Positions 17,864-25,947 of a stretch of 53,237 nucleotides of DNA are shown piece after piece. Location: positions 1 to 53,237 of the forward strand of contig JAQBPO010000056.1 in assembly GCA_028287465.1 (NCBI GenBank), given 5' to 3'. The first letter of the stretch is position 1. Each line of letters begins with the position of its first letter. Both the position numbers and the translations under genes were made by a program. This DNA is from Fibrobacterota bacterium. GTDB lineage: Bacteria; Fibrobacterota; Fibrobacteria; UBA11236. The notes beneath the pieces are model-generated. The model searched no databases. It worked only from the letters and a program-made list of their open reading frames with translations, and was not told the origin of the DNA.

Positions 17864-19183
17864 TCAGGCCCCGGTGGCCGGGGCGAAGGCGTACCGCCGG
17901 ACCTTGGCGGGCGCCGAACCGATCTTCACGCTCAGGAAATAGATGCCGGCCTTCAGCTTGGAACGGTCGAATTCGTAGGTGACCCTGCCGAAGCCGCGCT
18001 TCACGTCCACGATGCGGCCGGAGACGTCCGTGACCTTGGCCTCGTACTTCTTGTCGAAGAGGGAGGTGAAGGCCGGCTTGTCCGGATCGAACAGCGCGGT
18101 GGTGCTTTGGTAGGTCTGGCCCGTCAACTGGTCCTTGGTGTCGACGATGGGCAGGCCGTTGCAAACCGTGCCGGCGCAGACTTCCGTCTTGTACCCGGCC
18201 AGGTAGAACAGGGTCTGGGCCACGTAACGATCGTAATCGCCGGTCCCGCCGTCGAAGGTGGTGCCGGGCAGGGTCAGTTCGTCGTCTTCATGGCCGGCGG
18301 GGACATAGGAGACCTTGCCCTGACCGACCTGCAGCAGGAAGGTGTAGAGGTTCCCGCCCGCGTAACGGTATTGGGCCGGAAGGGCGTCCCCGAGGTTGCG
18401 CGGGTCGTACTTCAGGAGGGGCGTCACCAGGGACTTGTATTTCACGTCCGTGGTCAGGTTGCGTCCGAACTGGTACCACTCGTTCTTCATTTGCCGGGTC
18501 TTCACGTTCGTCGCGAGCTTTTCGGTCCCGACCGCATCCACGCCGTCGGGGACCGTGGCCAGGGTGGTGCCGGTTTCCAGGACCCCTTGCAGGACGATGT
18601 GCTTGGACAAGGCGACATCCTTATAGACCGGACCGGGGGTCCGCGTCAGATGGCCATGGTAACCCACCGGATGCAATTCATCGGTGTAGAACTTCCACTC
18701 GCCGCCGCCGTCGCCGCTGCCGTGGAAGCCGAGGACGCCCCGCCCTTCGGTCTTGACCGCGGTTTCGAAGGCGGCCGCCTCCTGGGGATTCTTGGTCTGC
18801 AATTGCGGGAAGTAGCTGATGTTGTTGGTCACGATGACTTCGCCGGAAAGCAGATCCGCCAAGGTGAATTGGACGATTTCCCCGATGGCGGCGCCGTCGT
18901 TGGAGCTGGCGAACTTCTTCACGATGAAGGCATCCTTGCCGCCCGTTCCGTAGTTCTTGGCGATGCGGCCCAGGGAGGCGTCGATCACCTGCTTGCCCGG
19001 GAGATGGCCGTTCCCGAAGGTGAAGTTCAGCTCCACGACCTGGGTCAGCTTGGAGGTGTACTTGACCGCGTTCCCGTTGACCATCCTGACATGGGCGCGC
19101 GCCGCCGGCATGGTGGCGGTCTGGGCGAATACGTTCGCGATGAGCAGGGCGCAAGGCGCCCAGATTGGCATTCTCAGATTCAT
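17864..19183 (-). CDS. Secreted ThuA-like protein with sorting-type C-terminus
   Basis: A 439-residue exported protein. A signal peptide (MNLRMPIWAPCALLIANVFA) leads a ThuA-like domain, a glutamine-amidotransferase-like fold linked to sugar metabolism, with GRGVLGFHGSGDGGGEWKFY near residue 145 and SYVPAGHEDDE near 295. The last 55 residues (VTDVSGRIVDV, then LKAGIYFLSVKIG) match the type A sorting domain of type IX secretion cargo. A CAGTVCNG pair is near residue 336. The start at 19183 has AAGGAGG just upstream. It lies 100 bp downstream of the barrel pair, with its own operator-like palindrome at 19267-19285. The second ThuA protein at 30-31 kb suggests a shared glycan role. Confidence 0.75.
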   Translation of the reverse strand: MNLRMPIWAPCALLIANVFAQTATMPAARAHVRMVNGNAVKYTSKLTQVVELNFTFGNGHLPGKQVIDASLGRIAKNYGTGGKDAFIVKKFASSNDGAAIGEIVQFTLADLLSGEVIVTNNISYFPQLQTKNPQEAAAFETAVKTEGRGVLGFHGSGDGGGEWKFYTDELHPVGYHGHLTRTPGPVYKDVALSKHIVLQGVLETGTTLATVPDGVDAVGTEKLATNVKTRQMKNEWYQFGRNLTTDVKYKSLVTPLLKYDPRNLGDALPAQYRYAGGNLYTFLLQVGQGKVSYVPAGHEDDELTLPGTTFDGGTGDYDRYVAQTLFYLAGYKTEVCAGTVCNGLPIVDTKDQLTGQTYQSTTALFDPDKPAFTSLFDKKYEAKVTDVSGRIVDVKRGFGRVTYEFDRSKLKAGIYFLSVKIGSAPAKVRRYAFAPATGA

Positions 19184-19266
19184 ACACCCTCCTTGGGAAT
19201 CAGGCTCCGCGCCTGATGGAATGATAGCGGCGGAAGCCGGGGCCCGCATGGGGCCGGGGGAAATAG

Positions 19267-19285
19267 CGTTTACCGCAGGTGGACA
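19267..19285 (-). promoter_or_regulatory. GGTAAACG operator-like palindrome, site 3
   Basis: In coding direction TGTCCACC-TGC-GGTAAACG; 83 nt separate it from the ThuA-like start. The proximal half matches the two sites at 22197 and 25425 exactly; the distal half is weaker. It is followed by ATTTCCCCC as at 25425. Confidence 0.45.
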
Positions 19286-20857
19286 TCAGATCATCCACTG
19301 GATGCGGGTCAGCCAGTACCAATGGCTGGGCTCGTTGGTGACCGGGATGTACTCGGGCCGCGCGAAGCCGTCCTTGAGGCGCATATGGTCGTTGGCGACC
19401 TGCACGTGGAAGGACAGGAACTTGTTCAGGCCGCGCGAGGCGTGCACGGACCATTTGTAATCGTCCCGGGAATAGCTCTTATAGCGGAATTCGGGGTCGG
19501 GAGGCAGATCCAGCTTGTCGTAGGTGCTGGCGATGCTTTCCATGACCGGATTCTTGAGGTATTCCATCTCGACGGAAAGGTTTTCCAGCAGGCCGAAGGT
19601 GGGGATGTTGGCGCCCAGCATGATCGGGCGGCGTTGGGAAGTTTCGGTATAGAAGATGGGGTAGTTCTTAAGGCCCAATTGCGCGATTTCGCCGTAGATG
19701 CCGAAGTCCCCCAGGCTTTCGGCGCTGGTGCCGAACAGGGCGTTGAAATCCAATTCGAAAAAGGCGACCAGCTTGACGGCGGCATTGTCGAAGGAAACGC
19801 TTTGCGCGGCCACGTCCGCATTGTTCGGATCGCTGAAGAATTTCGAGGAATCGCTGCCTTCGTTTCCCGCCAGGGTGATGATATCGTCCCTGAGCATGGT
19901 GGCCCGGCGGGCCGAACGCCCCTCGACCGTGGCCGCCGGATTGGGATCCTTCACGATGGGTATGGCCGCCGGCGAGGTGATGCCGTAAAGGGAGGAGAGG
20001 GTGGTGGAATCGGATGCCCATACCTGGGCCCGCACCAGGTCCGGATCGGGTTGCTGTCCGGCGGCGTACTTGATCTCATGGGAGGATTGGCCGGCATAAT
20101 CCTGGATGTCCACGTTGAACTTGGACTTGGACTGGACTTCCGGCAGGTAGAAGTTCTGGTAGTAGGTATACGGCTGGGTCAGGACCTTACGGGTCTTGGG
20201 GCTCGGATTGATGAACCGGTGCAGGGACGCGGCGCCGCCCAGGGTCAGGCCAGACGCGCCTTTCCACGTGGCGATATAGGCCGGGGTGATGTCATAGATG
20301 GGGGCGTTGAAATATTCCCCGAACAATCCGAGGTCATGCTTGAAGGAGCCCGATTCCCAGGTCAGCTTGGCGCCGACCGTGCGGTATTGCGCATCGTTGA
20401 TCCAGCTCCACCCGCCGGTATAGATGATGGTGGGATAGGCCTCGGTGCGGAACAGGTACTCCCCCAGGTTCCTGGCGGAGGCGTTGTATTTGTAGGGGAA
20501 GTAGCCGAAGGTGAGGTTCAGCTTTTCCGAGGGCGACCACTTCATGTACGCGCTGGAAATGCCCGGGCCGAATTTGATGACCTTGCTTTCGGGGCTGCCC
20601 GTGCCGGCCTCGAAGGCCTTCCAGAATATGCCGCCGACGCCGATGTTCAGGAAATAGTTCGCGTCCAACTGTTGCGCGAAACCCACATCCACGTAGGTCC
20701 GGTTCAGGGCCAGTCCGGAGGGATTGTAATCCCGGATCTTCAAATCGTTGCCTTCCTGCAACAGGCCCAGGTCGAGGGCCGTGAAAAGGCTTAGCTTCGA
20801 TTCCCCGAACGCGAGGCAGAGGGGAATCAAGCAGAACGCGGCGAGCGCAGGTTTCAT
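19286..20857 (-). CDS. Outer-membrane barrel protein, Fibrobacterota-type (paralogue A)
   Basis: A 523-residue protein with a signal peptide (MKPALAAFCLIPLCLAFG), then alternating hydrophobic and polar stretches rich in aromatic residues, typical of an outer-membrane beta-barrel. Shared features with the next gene include NLGEYLFRTEAYPTII near residue 130, NLSVEMEYLKNPVM near 425, KWSVHASRGLN near 470, and a terminal WYWLTRIQWM strand ending in an aromatic-rich segment. A residue 230-330 insert is absent from the paralogue. No database family is recognised. It lies 16 bp after the paralogue in the same operon. A porin or glycan-channel role is inferred from the setting. Confidence 0.7.
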   Translation of the reverse strand: MKPALAAFCLIPLCLAFGESKLSLFTALDLGLLQEGNDLKIRDYNPSGLALNRTYVDVGFAQQLDANYFLNIGVGGIFWKAFEAGTGSPESKVIKFGPGISSAYMKWSPSEKLNLTFGYFPYKYNASARNLGEYLFRTEAYPTIIYTGGWSWINDAQYRTVGAKLTWESGSFKHDLGLFGEYFNAPIYDITPAYIATWKGASGLTLGGAASLHRFINPSPKTRKVLTQPYTYYQNFYLPEVQSKSKFNVDIQDYAGQSSHEIKYAAGQQPDPDLVRAQVWASDSTTLSSLYGITSPAAIPIVKDPNPAATVEGRSARRATMLRDDIITLAGNEGSDSSKFFSDPNNADVAAQSVSFDNAAVKLVAFFELDFNALFGTSAESLGDFGIYGEIAQLGLKNYPIFYTETSQRRPIMLGANIPTFGLLENLSVEMEYLKNPVMESIASTYDKLDLPPDPEFRYKSYSRDDYKWSVHASRGLNKFLSFHVQVANDHMRLKDGFARPEYIPVTNEPSHWYWLTRIQWMI

Positions 20858-20873
20858 GTGTCGGCTCTTTCCC

Positions 20874-22109
20874 TTAATTATGGTATTCGATGCGGGCCAG
20901 GAAATACCAGTCCCCGGTCTTCCTGGTCAGGGCTTCCCCCGTGGCATAGTCCCCGTCCCAGGCGAGCAGGCGCAGATGGTCGCTCGCGAACCGGGCCTTC
21001 AAATCGATCCAGCGGTTCAGGGATTTATGCAGGAACAGGCTCCACTTCAGGTCGTCCTTGGTATAGTCCGGGATCCTGCCCCCGCCGTATTCGTCCTGGT
21101 TCAGGTTCGGAAGGGGCGAGAAGTTGCTGCCCGTGGCGTCCCCGACGGAATATTTGCGCCCGTAATACGGGTTCTTGAGGTATTCCACTTCCATGGAAAG
21201 CGCGGTCAGGAACCCGAAGGTGGGAAGATCCATTCCGGCCATCAACGGCACCCGCTCCATGGGGTGCTTGTAGAACAGGGAATCGTTCCTGAGGCCCAGC
21301 ATGGCGGCTTCGCCGTAAAGGGTGAAGCCGGGAGAGCCGTTCCGGATCATGCCGAGATCGAGCCGCCCGCGGAGCATCAATTTTACGGCTTGGGTCGTGA
21401 GCCCCTGGCCGGCCACGTAGTCCTTGAGGCTTTGTTCCAGGTTGGTGGTCCTGGTCGCCTTGCCGAACCTGAACCGCCTGTGCAACGCCCCGCCGACCTG
21501 CAGCTCCGCATAGGTGGGCCCACCCGACGCGAAATAGGCGAAGCTCACGTCATTGACCGGGATATTGTATTGCTCGGCATAGACCAGGGCCGTCTGGCGG
21601 ATGAGCGGGAAGTCCAGCCCATACTCCATCCCTGAAACCCGGGAAAAGGAATAGGAGAGCAGGTCCTTCCCTTGCGAGTTTTCGATGATGGTAGGGTACG
21701 CCTCGGACCTCAACAGGTATTCGCCCAGGTTCTTCGAATCGGGGTTGTACTTGAATTCGTAGAGCCCCATCCGGAACCGGTTGGCTCCGGATCGATAGGA
21801 CAGGGACCCCTGCAGATCGGAGTCGAATTTCAACCCTGCGATGTGGAAGAGGGCGAGATCCGTGGCCTGGTTCCTCCAGAACATCCAATGGAGGCTGGCC
21901 ATGAAAGCCCAATTATCGTCGATCTCCTTGTCCAACGCCCACTTCGCGCCCATGCGGTTCAGGATTTCGCCGTTGCTGGAGCTGTCCGCGAGCTGGAACC
22001 GTCCGCCATCGACGTAGCCGCCCACCTTCAGGTCCTGCGCGCCCAGTTCGAAGGCCCGGGCCGGGGCCGCCGCCATCAGGCACGTTACAAGCAGGCTTCC
22101 GAATCTCAT
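20874..22109 (-). CDS. Outer-membrane barrel protein, Fibrobacterota-type (paralogue B)
   Basis: A 411-residue exported protein (MRFGSLLVTCLMAAAPARA signal) with beta-barrel character throughout. It shares NLGEYLLRSEAYPTII near residue 125, SMEVEYLKNPYYG near 310, LKWSLFLHKSLNRW near 357, and a final WYFLARIEYHN strand with the downstream paralogue. It leads the two-gene unit. An exact operator-like palindrome lies 87 nt upstream of its start, at 22197-22215, and the preceding gene is the CBM6-like lipoprotein. Function unknown; likely a transport or scaffold barrel for the glycan-related proteins nearby. Confidence 0.7.
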   Translation of the reverse strand: MRFGSLLVTCLMAAAPARAFELGAQDLKVGGYVDGGRFQLADSSSNGEILNRMGAKWALDKEIDDNWAFMASLHWMFWRNQATDLALFHIAGLKFDSDLQGSLSYRSGANRFRMGLYEFKYNPDSKNLGEYLLRSEAYPTIIENSQGKDLLSYSFSRVSGMEYGLDFPLIRQTALVYAEQYNIPVNDVSFAYFASGGPTYAELQVGGALHRRFRFGKATRTTNLEQSLKDYVAGQGLTTQAVKLMLRGRLDLGMIRNGSPGFTLYGEAAMLGLRNDSLFYKHPMERVPLMAGMDLPTFGFLTALSMEVEYLKNPYYGRKYSVGDATGSNFSPLPNLNQDEYGGGRIPDYTKDDLKWSLFLHKSLNRWIDLKARFASDHLRLLAWDGDYATGEALTRKTGDWYFLARIEYHN

Positions 22110-22196
22110 TCCACGTCTCCGGTTTTCCTCAAGGTAATCGCCGCCTTCCGTTCCCGGTTTGCGTCCCGTATTTCCGGCGTTTCCGCGGGAACTATC

Positions 22197-22215
22197 CGTT
22201 TACCCGGGGGAAACG
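22197..22215 (-). promoter_or_regulatory. GGTAAACG operator-like palindrome, site 2
   Basis: In coding direction CGTTTCCC-CCG-GGTAAACG, with 87 nt to the barrel B start. The flanks extend it to an 8-bp perfect stem (22194-22201 with 22211-22218). The 313-bp gap 22110-22422 has no coding potential; it holds this site and the hairpin at 22228-22265. Confidence 0.5.
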
Positions 22216-22227
22216 GATCCGGGCGGA

Positions 22228-22265
22228 TCCGGAGGTAACCCGCAGGATACTCTGGGTCCTCCGGA
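22228..22265. other. Bulged hairpin upstream of barrel B
   Basis: TCCGGAGG (22228-22235) pairs with CCTCCGGA (22258-22265), and inside it ACCC pairs with GGGT across a two-base bulge. No T-run follows on either strand. It may mark the end of the lipoprotein transcript. Confidence 0.4.
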
Positions 22266-22422
22266 GACGCGCTTAATGCATGGGAATGTAGCGATGCGGG
22301 GCGGGGCGCACGCCTCCCGGAGGCGGGCAAGGTGTTGCCCAATAGTCCCTGGATGTTTCCGGTGTTTTCGGCCGCCGTGGGCGGCGGCATGCCCAGGCGT
22401 CAATCCGCGCGCGCGGACGTGA

Positions 22423-24420
22423 TCAAGGTCGCAGATCCATCCAATCCAGATTGAAGCTGCCGCCGATGCCGGTGACCCTCAAGGTGAGGGGTCCGGCCTC
22501 AAGGGGAAGGGAATCGAGGACCGCTTCCGCCCAGGCATACGAAGCGGGCAAAGGCAATTCACCCAGGACCGCTCCGCCCGCGGCGGAAATGGCGATGCGC
22601 GCCCCTCCTCCAGTCCGGTAACGCACGGTCATCCGGTACGCGCCGGCCTTGGATACCGTCAGTTTGTAGTCGGCGGAACCGTTCGCGGAAAATCCGATCC
22701 CATCGACCCCGGCGGTCACCGAATCCACCGGCAGGCCGCCCACTGCGGCGCCGCCGCTCAATCCCTCCGCCTCGAACCGGCCCGGCGCCTCCGCGATGGG
22801 ATGATAGGCCGCCGGATCGGAAAGGGCGCGGTAGAACTCCTCCTCGTACGCCGGCCAATCGTTCGCGCCGAACGGGATGTCCAGGAAGTCGAAGGTGATG
22901 TCCGACGCGGGCTGCACCTCCAGGGTGGACGAGACCTTGACCATGTTCGCGCCCATCCACGCTCCGCGCCGGAACAGGAAGGCCACCGGGGCCAGGTCGC
23001 CGAAAGACATCCGATCCTTGTTCCCGGAGAGGTATGCCCGGACGCGCTCGCCCATGCGGCTCAGGGGAACCTGGGCGATGCGGGCGGTATCGGGCTTGCC
23101 GCCCCAGGTATAGGTGCGGCCCCATTGCACGAAACGGCAATTCTTGGCGACCAGGTAATTGGCGATGCTGTCGTTGTTCTGGAGGCTGTAGCTGAAGACG
23201 CCGGCCACCACCATGCGCGGGGCGATGGTCGGATCGGTAAGCCAGGCCTGGGCTACCGTGGTGAGCGGCCCTCCGACCACGACGACCAAGGGCTTTTCCG
23301 GCGTGGCCTTGCGCGCTTCCGCCACGATCAGGTCGCTGCCCGGGCTGGGCGAAGCCTTGATATCCTCGAGGCGGCCCGAGGCAGGCGACACGAGGCGCGC
23401 CGAGGCGCCTCCCACCAGGTCCGGGATGCCCTGCAGGCCGGCGTTCCGCGCCCCCCGCAATTCCGCCTGGCCGCGCGCGACCTGATCGGGAACGGTGTTT
23501 ACCGCGGATTTGAGATCCGCGGTGACGATGTTGCCGCGCAAGTCCAGGGAGCCCGCGCTGGCCTTGGCCCACACGTATTCGTTCTCGACGCCGTTGTCCC
23601 ACCTCTCATTGTCCAGGATCACGGGATTGGTGGAGTCGAGTCCTTCGATGCGCAGGCCCCCACCGTCCACGGTAAAGGCCAGCTTGGCCTCCTTTTCCAG
23701 TTGCACCGCCGTGATGGTCGTCTGCTCGCCGGATTTCACGGAAATGCCGCGCCGGACCGCGTCCCGCCGGAAGGGTTGCAGGCTGCTGCAGCGGATGGCG
23801 TATTCGCCTTCCGGCAGGTTGTAGAGGATGAACCCGCCCGAGGGATCGGCTTTCACCAGGCGCTCCATGCCGAACACCTGGATGAAGCGCGCCAGCTGGG
23901 CTTCGCTGTCCGGGGCGAAGGCCCCCTTGATGCTGCCGCGCGGCTTGACCGTATCCGCGGGCAATCGCATGCCCTGACCGTCCGCCCTCAGGCTGAAGTC
24001 GCGGATGGATCCGCCGGATTCGGAGCCGGCGATCTCGATGCGGTAGTCCCCGGCCGGCAATTCCCGCAGCTTGAAACGGCCATGGGAATCCGTGACGGTT
24101 TCCTGGCGGCGGCTGCCCGTGTCCTCGGCGGAGACGGGATCGGCGAGGTAATCGGCGGGGCGGAGGATCACGCGCGCGCCCACGGAAGGGCTCCCATCCG
24201 GATTCACGGCCAGGCCGGCGACGTTGGATTCCGTCTCCGTGCCCCCGCCCTTTCCGGCCACGCGTTCCACGCAGGCGCAAAGGCAGACGGCAAGCAGGGC
24301 GGTAAACGCGAAGGCGGCGAACGCGAAGCCCGGGAACGCCGAAAACCCGGGCCATCCCATGAGGAGGCCGGTTCGGCGGATAGCTTGCCTGTGCGGTACG
24401 GGCCGCTTGGGCGGCATCAC
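22423..24420 (-). CDS. Lipoprotein: regulatory-like domains, degenerate nucleoside-hydrolase fold, CBM6-like C-terminus
   Basis: A 665-residue envelope lipoprotein. A long N-terminus carries a hydrophobic stretch ending in CLCAC, a lipobox-type cysteine. Two carboxypeptidase regulatory-like domains follow (GSPSVGARVILR near 74, GRFKLRELPAGDYRIEI near 112; a second near 160-220). Residues 255-500 resemble an inosine-uridine nucleoside hydrolase fold (PVILDNERWDNG; KPLVVVVGGPLTTVAQAWL; APRMVVAGVFS), but the usual DxDxxxDD metal site is not preserved. The last 120 residues look like a family 6/35 carbohydrate-binding module ending NLDWMDLRP. Its start overlaps the TIGR02147 stop by four bases. 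It probably binds glycan at the surface; catalysis is doubtful. Confidence 0.7.
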   Translation of the reverse strand: MMPPKRPVPHRQAIRRTGLLMGWPGFSAFPGFAFAAFAFTALLAVCLCACVERVAGKGGGTETESNVAGLAVNPDGSPSVGARVILRPADYLADPVSAEDTGSRRQETVTDSHGRFKLRELPAGDYRIEIAGSESGGSIRDFSLRADGQGMRLPADTVKPRGSIKGAFAPDSEAQLARFIQVFGMERLVKADPSGGFILYNLPEGEYAIRCSSLQPFRRDAVRRGISVKSGEQTTITAVQLEKEAKLAFTVDGGGLRIEGLDSTNPVILDNERWDNGVENEYVWAKASAGSLDLRGNIVTADLKSAVNTVPDQVARGQAELRGARNAGLQGIPDLVGGASARLVSPASGRLEDIKASPSPGSDLIVAEARKATPEKPLVVVVGGPLTTVAQAWLTDPTIAPRMVVAGVFSYSLQNNDSIANYLVAKNCRFVQWGRTYTWGGKPDTARIAQVPLSRMGERVRAYLSGNKDRMSFGDLAPVAFLFRRGAWMGANMVKVSSTLEVQPASDITFDFLDIPFGANDWPAYEEEFYRALSDPAAYHPIAEAPGRFEAEGLSGGAAVGGLPVDSVTAGVDGIGFSANGSADYKLTVSKAGAYRMTVRYRTGGGARIAISAAGGAVLGELPLPASYAWAEAVLDSLPLEAGPLTLRVTGIGGSFNLDWMDLRP

Positions 24421-25346
24421 GGCTTCTTCCTTCCGGGAGGCATTTGCAGGACCCTACGGGGCGGCTCACCGTCCTTTTTGGACGGTTCAACGGTGCGCAA
24501 GGCGGCGCGCGGGGCCGCGGGAGCCGGGGTCGGCAGGGACGTGATCGGGAAGACGTGGAAATTCATCTGGTAGACGCGATCCACGTCTTCGGAGTTCTGG
24601 GCCATTTCCAGGAGGCGGCGGCGGAAGCCGCGCAACTCTTCGATCATGGCGTCATAGGTAGACCCGGAAACGCTCAGGGTCAAGGTGGAAAAGTTGCGGG
24701 TGCCGCTGGGCAGGTGATCCAATGCGTATTTCGCCAGCTCCATGGCCTCCACCTGGTAGCCGCTGATGAGGGCCTGGCTGATGGCGTCCCCGGCGGAAAT
24801 GGCGGCGTCCGTGCGTTCATAGACGCCGTCCATGCCCTTGCGGATGAGGCCCAGGCGCTCGAGCAGTTCGATGGACTTCTTGGCTTCCTGCACGGTTATG
24901 GGAGGAATGACCATGCCCGCCAGGGCGCGGAAATCCCCGCGGAACGGGCGCAGGGCGATGAGCTCCCGCACCGCGGTATGGTGCCATTTCTCGAAGTACT
25001 CCCATTGGTGGGCTTCGACCTTCTTCACGCCCGAACCGCGCATGGACAGGAGACGGTCCAGGTATTCCTTCTTCTCCGAGGTCCCGGTGGCCTTGTTGAA
25101 CAGGACCAGGGTTTCGAAGTACTCCTTCTCCTTGCGGCCCAGGCGGAACAGTTCCGCGAACTTGAGGACCAGCTTCAGGGAGATGTCCTTCTTGCCGGAG
25201 AGCACGTTGGCGAAGAACCCGGGCGAGGCGAACCCCACCTTACCCGCGATGAAACGGTAGGAGAACTTCGCGCTCTCCTGGCGCCGCTCGGCATAGGCAT
25301 CGCGGAGGTATTGCCGGTAATCGATATAGTCGAAGATGTTTACCAC
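24417..25346 (-). CDS. TIGR02147-family regulator
   Basis: A 309-residue cytosolic protein of the TIGR02147 family, known mainly from Fibrobacter. It starts at a GTG (25346) after AAAGGCGGACC. It begins with the family signature VNIFDYIDYRQYLRDAY, followed by an XRE-like helix-turn-helix region (YRFIAGKVGFASPGFFANVL near residue 30) that is probably the DNA-binding part. The rest is mainly helical with FEKWHHTAVRELIAL near 130 and a C-terminal region conserved in the family. It overlaps the lipoprotein gene start by ATGA, so translation is coupled. An operator-like palindrome lies 78 nt upstream, so autoregulation and control of the neighbouring units are plausible but unproved. Confidence 0.85.
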   Translation of the reverse strand: MVNIFDYIDYRQYLRDAYAERRQESAKFSYRFIAGKVGFASPGFFANVLSGKKDISLKLVLKFAELFRLGRKEKEYFETLVLFNKATGTSEKKEYLDRLLSMRGSGVKKVEAHQWEYFEKWHHTAVRELIALRPFRGDFRALAGMVIPPITVQEAKKSIELLERLGLIRKGMDGVYERTDAAISAGDAISQALISGYQVEAMELAKYALDHLPSGTRNFSTLTLSVSGSTYDAMIEELRGFRRRLLEMAQNSEDVDRVYQMNFHVFPITSLPTPAPAAPRAALRTVEPSKKDGEPPRRVLQMPPGRKKP

Positions 25347-25424
25347 GGTCCGCCTTTGCCTTATCCAAGGTACCGCCCGGAAGACCCGGTAACAATCGGA
25401 TTTTGGAGGTCGTAGGGGGGAAAT

Positions 25425-25443
25425 CGTTTACCTGGGGTGAACG
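25425..25443 (-). promoter_or_regulatory. GGTAAACG operator-like palindrome, site 1
   Basis: In coding direction CGTTCACC-CCA-GGTAAACG, the best palindrome of the three, 78 nt before the TIGR02147 start. ATTTCCCCC follows it, as it does nearly identically at site 3. Confidence 0.5.
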
Positions 25444-25547
25444 TGGGGACCCGGGTTCAGGCGGCAGACTCCTGAGGGCCGGAAAAGCCTTGGTCGGCTG
25501 GGCAAAGGATCCCAACAATCCCAAGAAAGGATCCGTGACGGAAGGAA

Positions 25548-25832
25548 TCAGGTCCGCTCCTCTTCCTCCTCCGTCTCCAATTCCACCTCGTCCACAAAGC
25601 ACCAGGCCCAGGTTTCCCCGGGTTCGATGGAACGGATCAGGGGATGGCCGGTTCCCTTGAAATGCCCGGTGGCGTGGCGGTTCTTGCTGTCATCGCAACA
25701 TCCCACCTTCCCGCAGACCAGGCAAAGGCGGAGGTGGACCCAGGTATCGCCCGCCTTGACGCATTCCTCGCAGACTTGGATGTCGGTGTCCATGATCTTG
25801 ACTTGATCGAGATGGGTGCAGACGGGTTCCAT
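25548..25832 (-). CDS. UBP-type zinc-finger protein
   Basis: A 94-residue protein that is essentially one UBP-type (ubiquitin-hydrolase-like) zinc finger. Its metal ligands are visible in order: CTHLD, CEEC, CLVCGKVGCC and the histidines in NRHATGHFKGTGHPLI. A very acidic tail (VELETEEEEERT) ends it. Small stand-alone bacterial copies of this domain are common and of unknown function. The start at 25832 is chosen because GGAGG sits at the right distance and the domain begins immediately; the frame is open upstream without a ribosome site. It lies between the TIGR02147 promoter region and the sugar dehydrogenase gene, same strand. Confidence 0.87.
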   Translation of the reverse strand: MEPVCTHLDQVKIMDTDIQVCEECVKAGDTWVHLRLCLVCGKVGCCDDSKNRHATGHFKGTGHPLIRSIEPGETWAWCFVDEVELETEEEEERT

Positions 25833-25947
25833 GGGGACCTCCGGATGAGGCGGTGGCGGGAAACCCGGCATGGATGGACCTGGGCTCCTCGTCCCATTAA
25901 AATAAACTTTCGAGGCGAGGGGATTCCGAAAAGGGGCCGGGTTAAGG

